A DNA stretch of 48,921 nucleotides. Origin: Gammaproteobacteria bacterium (GTDB lineage: Bacteria > Pseudomonadota > Gammaproteobacteria > Xanthomonadales > SZUA-36). The translations under genes were made by a program, and so were the position numbers. Below are positions 47,331 to 48,921 of this stretch, in pieces. Under the pieces are notes generated by a model. That model searched no databases, had not been told where the DNA came from, and was given only the letters and a program-made list of their open reading frames with translations. The first letter of the stretch is position 1. Every line of letters starts with the position of its first letter. The stretch is taken from contig JAUIJU010000002.1 in the NCBI GenBank assembly GCA_030431095.1, positions 86,092 through 135,012 on the forward strand. The letters run 5' to 3'.

Positions 47331-48921
47331 GCGGGTGCTCGGCCTGGCGCTGGCCGTACTGGCCGGCGCGGCCCTGGCCGATGAACGCATCCTGTCCTAC
47401 GAGGCCGACATTCTCATTGGGCAGGATGCGGCCCTGACGGTCACGGAGACGATCCGCGTGCGCGCCGAGGGGCGTGACATCCGGCGCGGCATTTTTCGCG
47501 ACTTCCCCACCCGCTACCGCGACCGTAACGGCAATCACTACCGGGTGGATTTCACCCTGCTCGACGTGTCGCGCAACGGCGTTTCCGAACCGCACCACAC
47601 CGAGGGTCGCAGCAACGGCATTCGCATCTACGCCGGTTCGGCCAACCGCACCATCGAACCGGGTGAACACACTTACCGCATCCGCTACCGCACCACGCGC
47701 CAACTGGGTTTCTTCGACGATCACGACGAGCTGTACTGGAACGTCACCGGCAATGGCTGGGCTTTTCCCATCGAACAGGCCGGCGCCCGGGTGCGCCTGC
47801 CGGCCCCTTTGCGGGCGGACGAGTTGGAACTGGACCTGTACACCGGCGGCCAGGGGGCCACCGGGCAGGCCGCGGAGGCCTGGGTGGAGGCCCCGGGCGA
47901 AGTGCGGTTTCGCACCACCGCGCCGCTGGGGCCGTACCAGGGCCTGACCATCGCCGTGGCCTGGCCCAAGGGTGTGGTGGCGGCGCCCACCGACGCCGAG
48001 CGCGCCGCCTGGTTCCTGCGTGACAACGGCGGCGCCCTGGTGCTGCTGCTGGCGTTCATCGCCCTTCTGGGGTGGTACCTGTGGGCCTGGTACCGCAAGG
48101 GCCGCGACCCGAAGAAGGGCGTGATCATCCCCCGCTACGAACCCCCCAGGGGACTGTCCCCCGCGGCCTGCCGTTACGTGAAGGACATGGGCTTCAGTCG
48201 CCAGGCCTTCACTGCCGCGGTGGTCAGCCTGGGTGTCAAGGGCCACCTGACCATCGAGGAAGACGACGGCGACTTCGTGCTCAGCGCCACCGATCGCAAG
48301 CAGCCCAGGCAGCCGCCGAGTCCCGGCGAACAGGCCGTACTCGACGCCCTGTTGCCGGGCGGCAGGGGGCGCATCGAACTGGAGCAGGAACACCACGGGC
48401 GCTTCCGCGCGGCACACTCCGGCGTGTCCAGCGCACTCAAGCGGGAGTACAAGGGGCGCCTGTTCAACCTCAATGGCATCTACGCCTTGCCCGCCCTCAT
48501 TCTCACGGTGCTGGCCACGGTGATCGCGGCCATCCTCGAGCAGGGCAACCCGCTGATCTGGGTGGCCTGGGCGATACTGGCGATCGGCATCCACCTGCTG
48601 TTCATCTTCCTGTTGCGCGCGCCCACCGTCACCGGCCGCAAGGTCATGGACGAGATCGAGGGGTTCCGCCTGTACCTGGACACCGCCGAGCAGGAGCGCC
48701 TGGACCGCATGCAGTCGCCACGGCTGACGCCGGAGGTGTTCGAGGCTTTCCTGCCCTACGCCTTCGCCCTGGGCGTGGAGAACCACTGGGTCGAACGTTT
48801 CGAACGCGAGTTCCCGGCCGACCATCCCGAGCGGGCCGCCTACCACCCATCCTGGTATCACGGTCACCTGGCCGGGGCGCACAGCCTGGGCCACATCGGT
48901 TCGGGCCTGAGTTCCGGCCTG
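47317..48921 (+). CDS. DUF2207 membrane protein, partial
   Basis: An open frame of 535 residues with no stop before the window ends, so the C-terminus is missing. It starts at ATG 47317, inside the last codons of lemA, with a signal peptide ([14 protein letters not shown]) cleaved before DERILSYE. The extracytoplasmic beta-rich domain (about 22-230) begins [19 protein letters not shown] and has [13 protein letters not shown] and [16 protein letters not shown], the DUF2207 signature. A membrane segment follows ([18 protein letters not shown], about 243-260), then a cytoplasmic domain ([18 protein letters not shown]) and two further membrane segments (about 390-430). The last visible residues are Gly/Ser/His-rich. 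Likely forms a unit with LemA. Confidence 0.9.
   Translation, partial: MWRCRRVLGLALAVLAGAALADERILSYEADILIGQDAALTVTETIRVRAEGRDIRRGIFRDFPTRYRDRNGNHYRVDFTLLDVSRNGVSEPHHTEGRSNGIRIYAGSANRTIEPGEHTYRIRYRTTRQLGFFDDHDELYWNVTGNGWAFPIEQAGARVRLPAPLRADELELDLYTGGQGATGQAAEAWVEAPGEVRFRTTAPLGPYQGLTIAVAWPKGVVAAPTDAERAAWFLRDNGGALVLLLAFIALLGWYLWAWYRKGRDPKKGVIIPRYEPPRGLSPAACRYVKDMGFSRQAFTAAVVSLGVKGHLTIEEDDGDFVLSATDRKQPRQPPSPGEQAVLDALLPGGRGRIELEQEHHGRFRAAHSGVSSALKREYKGRLFNLNGIYALPALILTVLATVIAAILEQGNPLIWVAWAILAIGIHLLFIFLLRAPTVTGRKVMDEIEGFRLYLDTAEQERLDRMQSPRLTPEVFEAFLPYAFALGVENHWVERFEREFPADHPERAAYHPSWYHGHLAGAHSLGHIGSGLSSGL

Overview
The window is one contiguous stretch of a GC-rich bacterial chromosome with densely packed genes, many sharing ATGA or TGATG stop/start overlaps. 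Gene content and order point to a gammaproteobacterium: yceD-rpmF-plsX-fabHDG-acpP-fabF-(pabB)-pabC-mltG-tmk-holB-pilZ, ndk-rlmN-pilF-rodZ-hisS-yfgM-bamB-der, a long membrane-type FadE, periplasmic azurin and a DcaP-type porin. A lineage near Xanthomonadales or Wenzhouxiangella is a guess from gene content, not a demonstrated placement. I see no rRNA, tRNA, CRISPR array, insertion sequence, integrase or prophage gene; this is core chromosome.

Layout. 1-3.1 kb (minus): an unrecognised beta-rich protein, then a glutamate-cysteine-ligase-like protein fused to a CBS pair, translationally coupled to an NTF2-like lipoprotein. 3.4-7.5 kb: fadD (plus), dinB (minus) and a class V aminotransferase (plus). 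7.6-19.2 kb (minus): the fatty-acid synthesis, folate, cell-wall and replication operon, running from yceD at the right to pilZ at the left, with a strong intrinsic terminator between rpmF and plsX and a hairpin between acpP and fabF. 19.3-23.3 kb (plus): Maf/YceF, then a two-gene beta-oxidation operon (FadJ-like fusion and thiolase). 23.3-29.7 kb: folD (minus), glutathione peroxidase and azurin (plus), then a DcaP-like porin plus exported amidase (minus), divergent from an exported glutaminase (plus). 29.7-37.6 kb (minus): ndk, rlmN, pilF/pilW, rodZ, hisS, yfgM, bamB and der, lacking the ispG found between rodZ and hisS in E. coli. 37.8-41.5 kb: fadE (plus) and a patatin-like phospholipase (minus). 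41.7-48.9 kb (plus): phhB-moxR-DUF58-tgpA-slp, a tight operon behind a structured leader, then lemA with a DUF2207 gene that runs off the window end.

How the parts fit: the window carries fatty-acid synthesis (fab cluster), fatty-acid activation and degradation (fadD, fadE, FadJ/FadI-like), a one-carbon/folate branch (pabB, pabC, folD), outer-membrane and envelope assembly (bamB, yfgM, rodZ, mltG, pilF), and an exported nitrogen-scavenging set (porin, amidase, glutaminase). No wholly new system stands out. The most informative oddities are the GCL-CBS fusion coupled to an NTF2-like lipoprotein, PabB of the PIAGT type, the exported amidase/glutaminase/porin group, the structured leader of the phhB-moxR operon, and the tyrosine/tryptophan-rich tail of the Slp lipoprotein.
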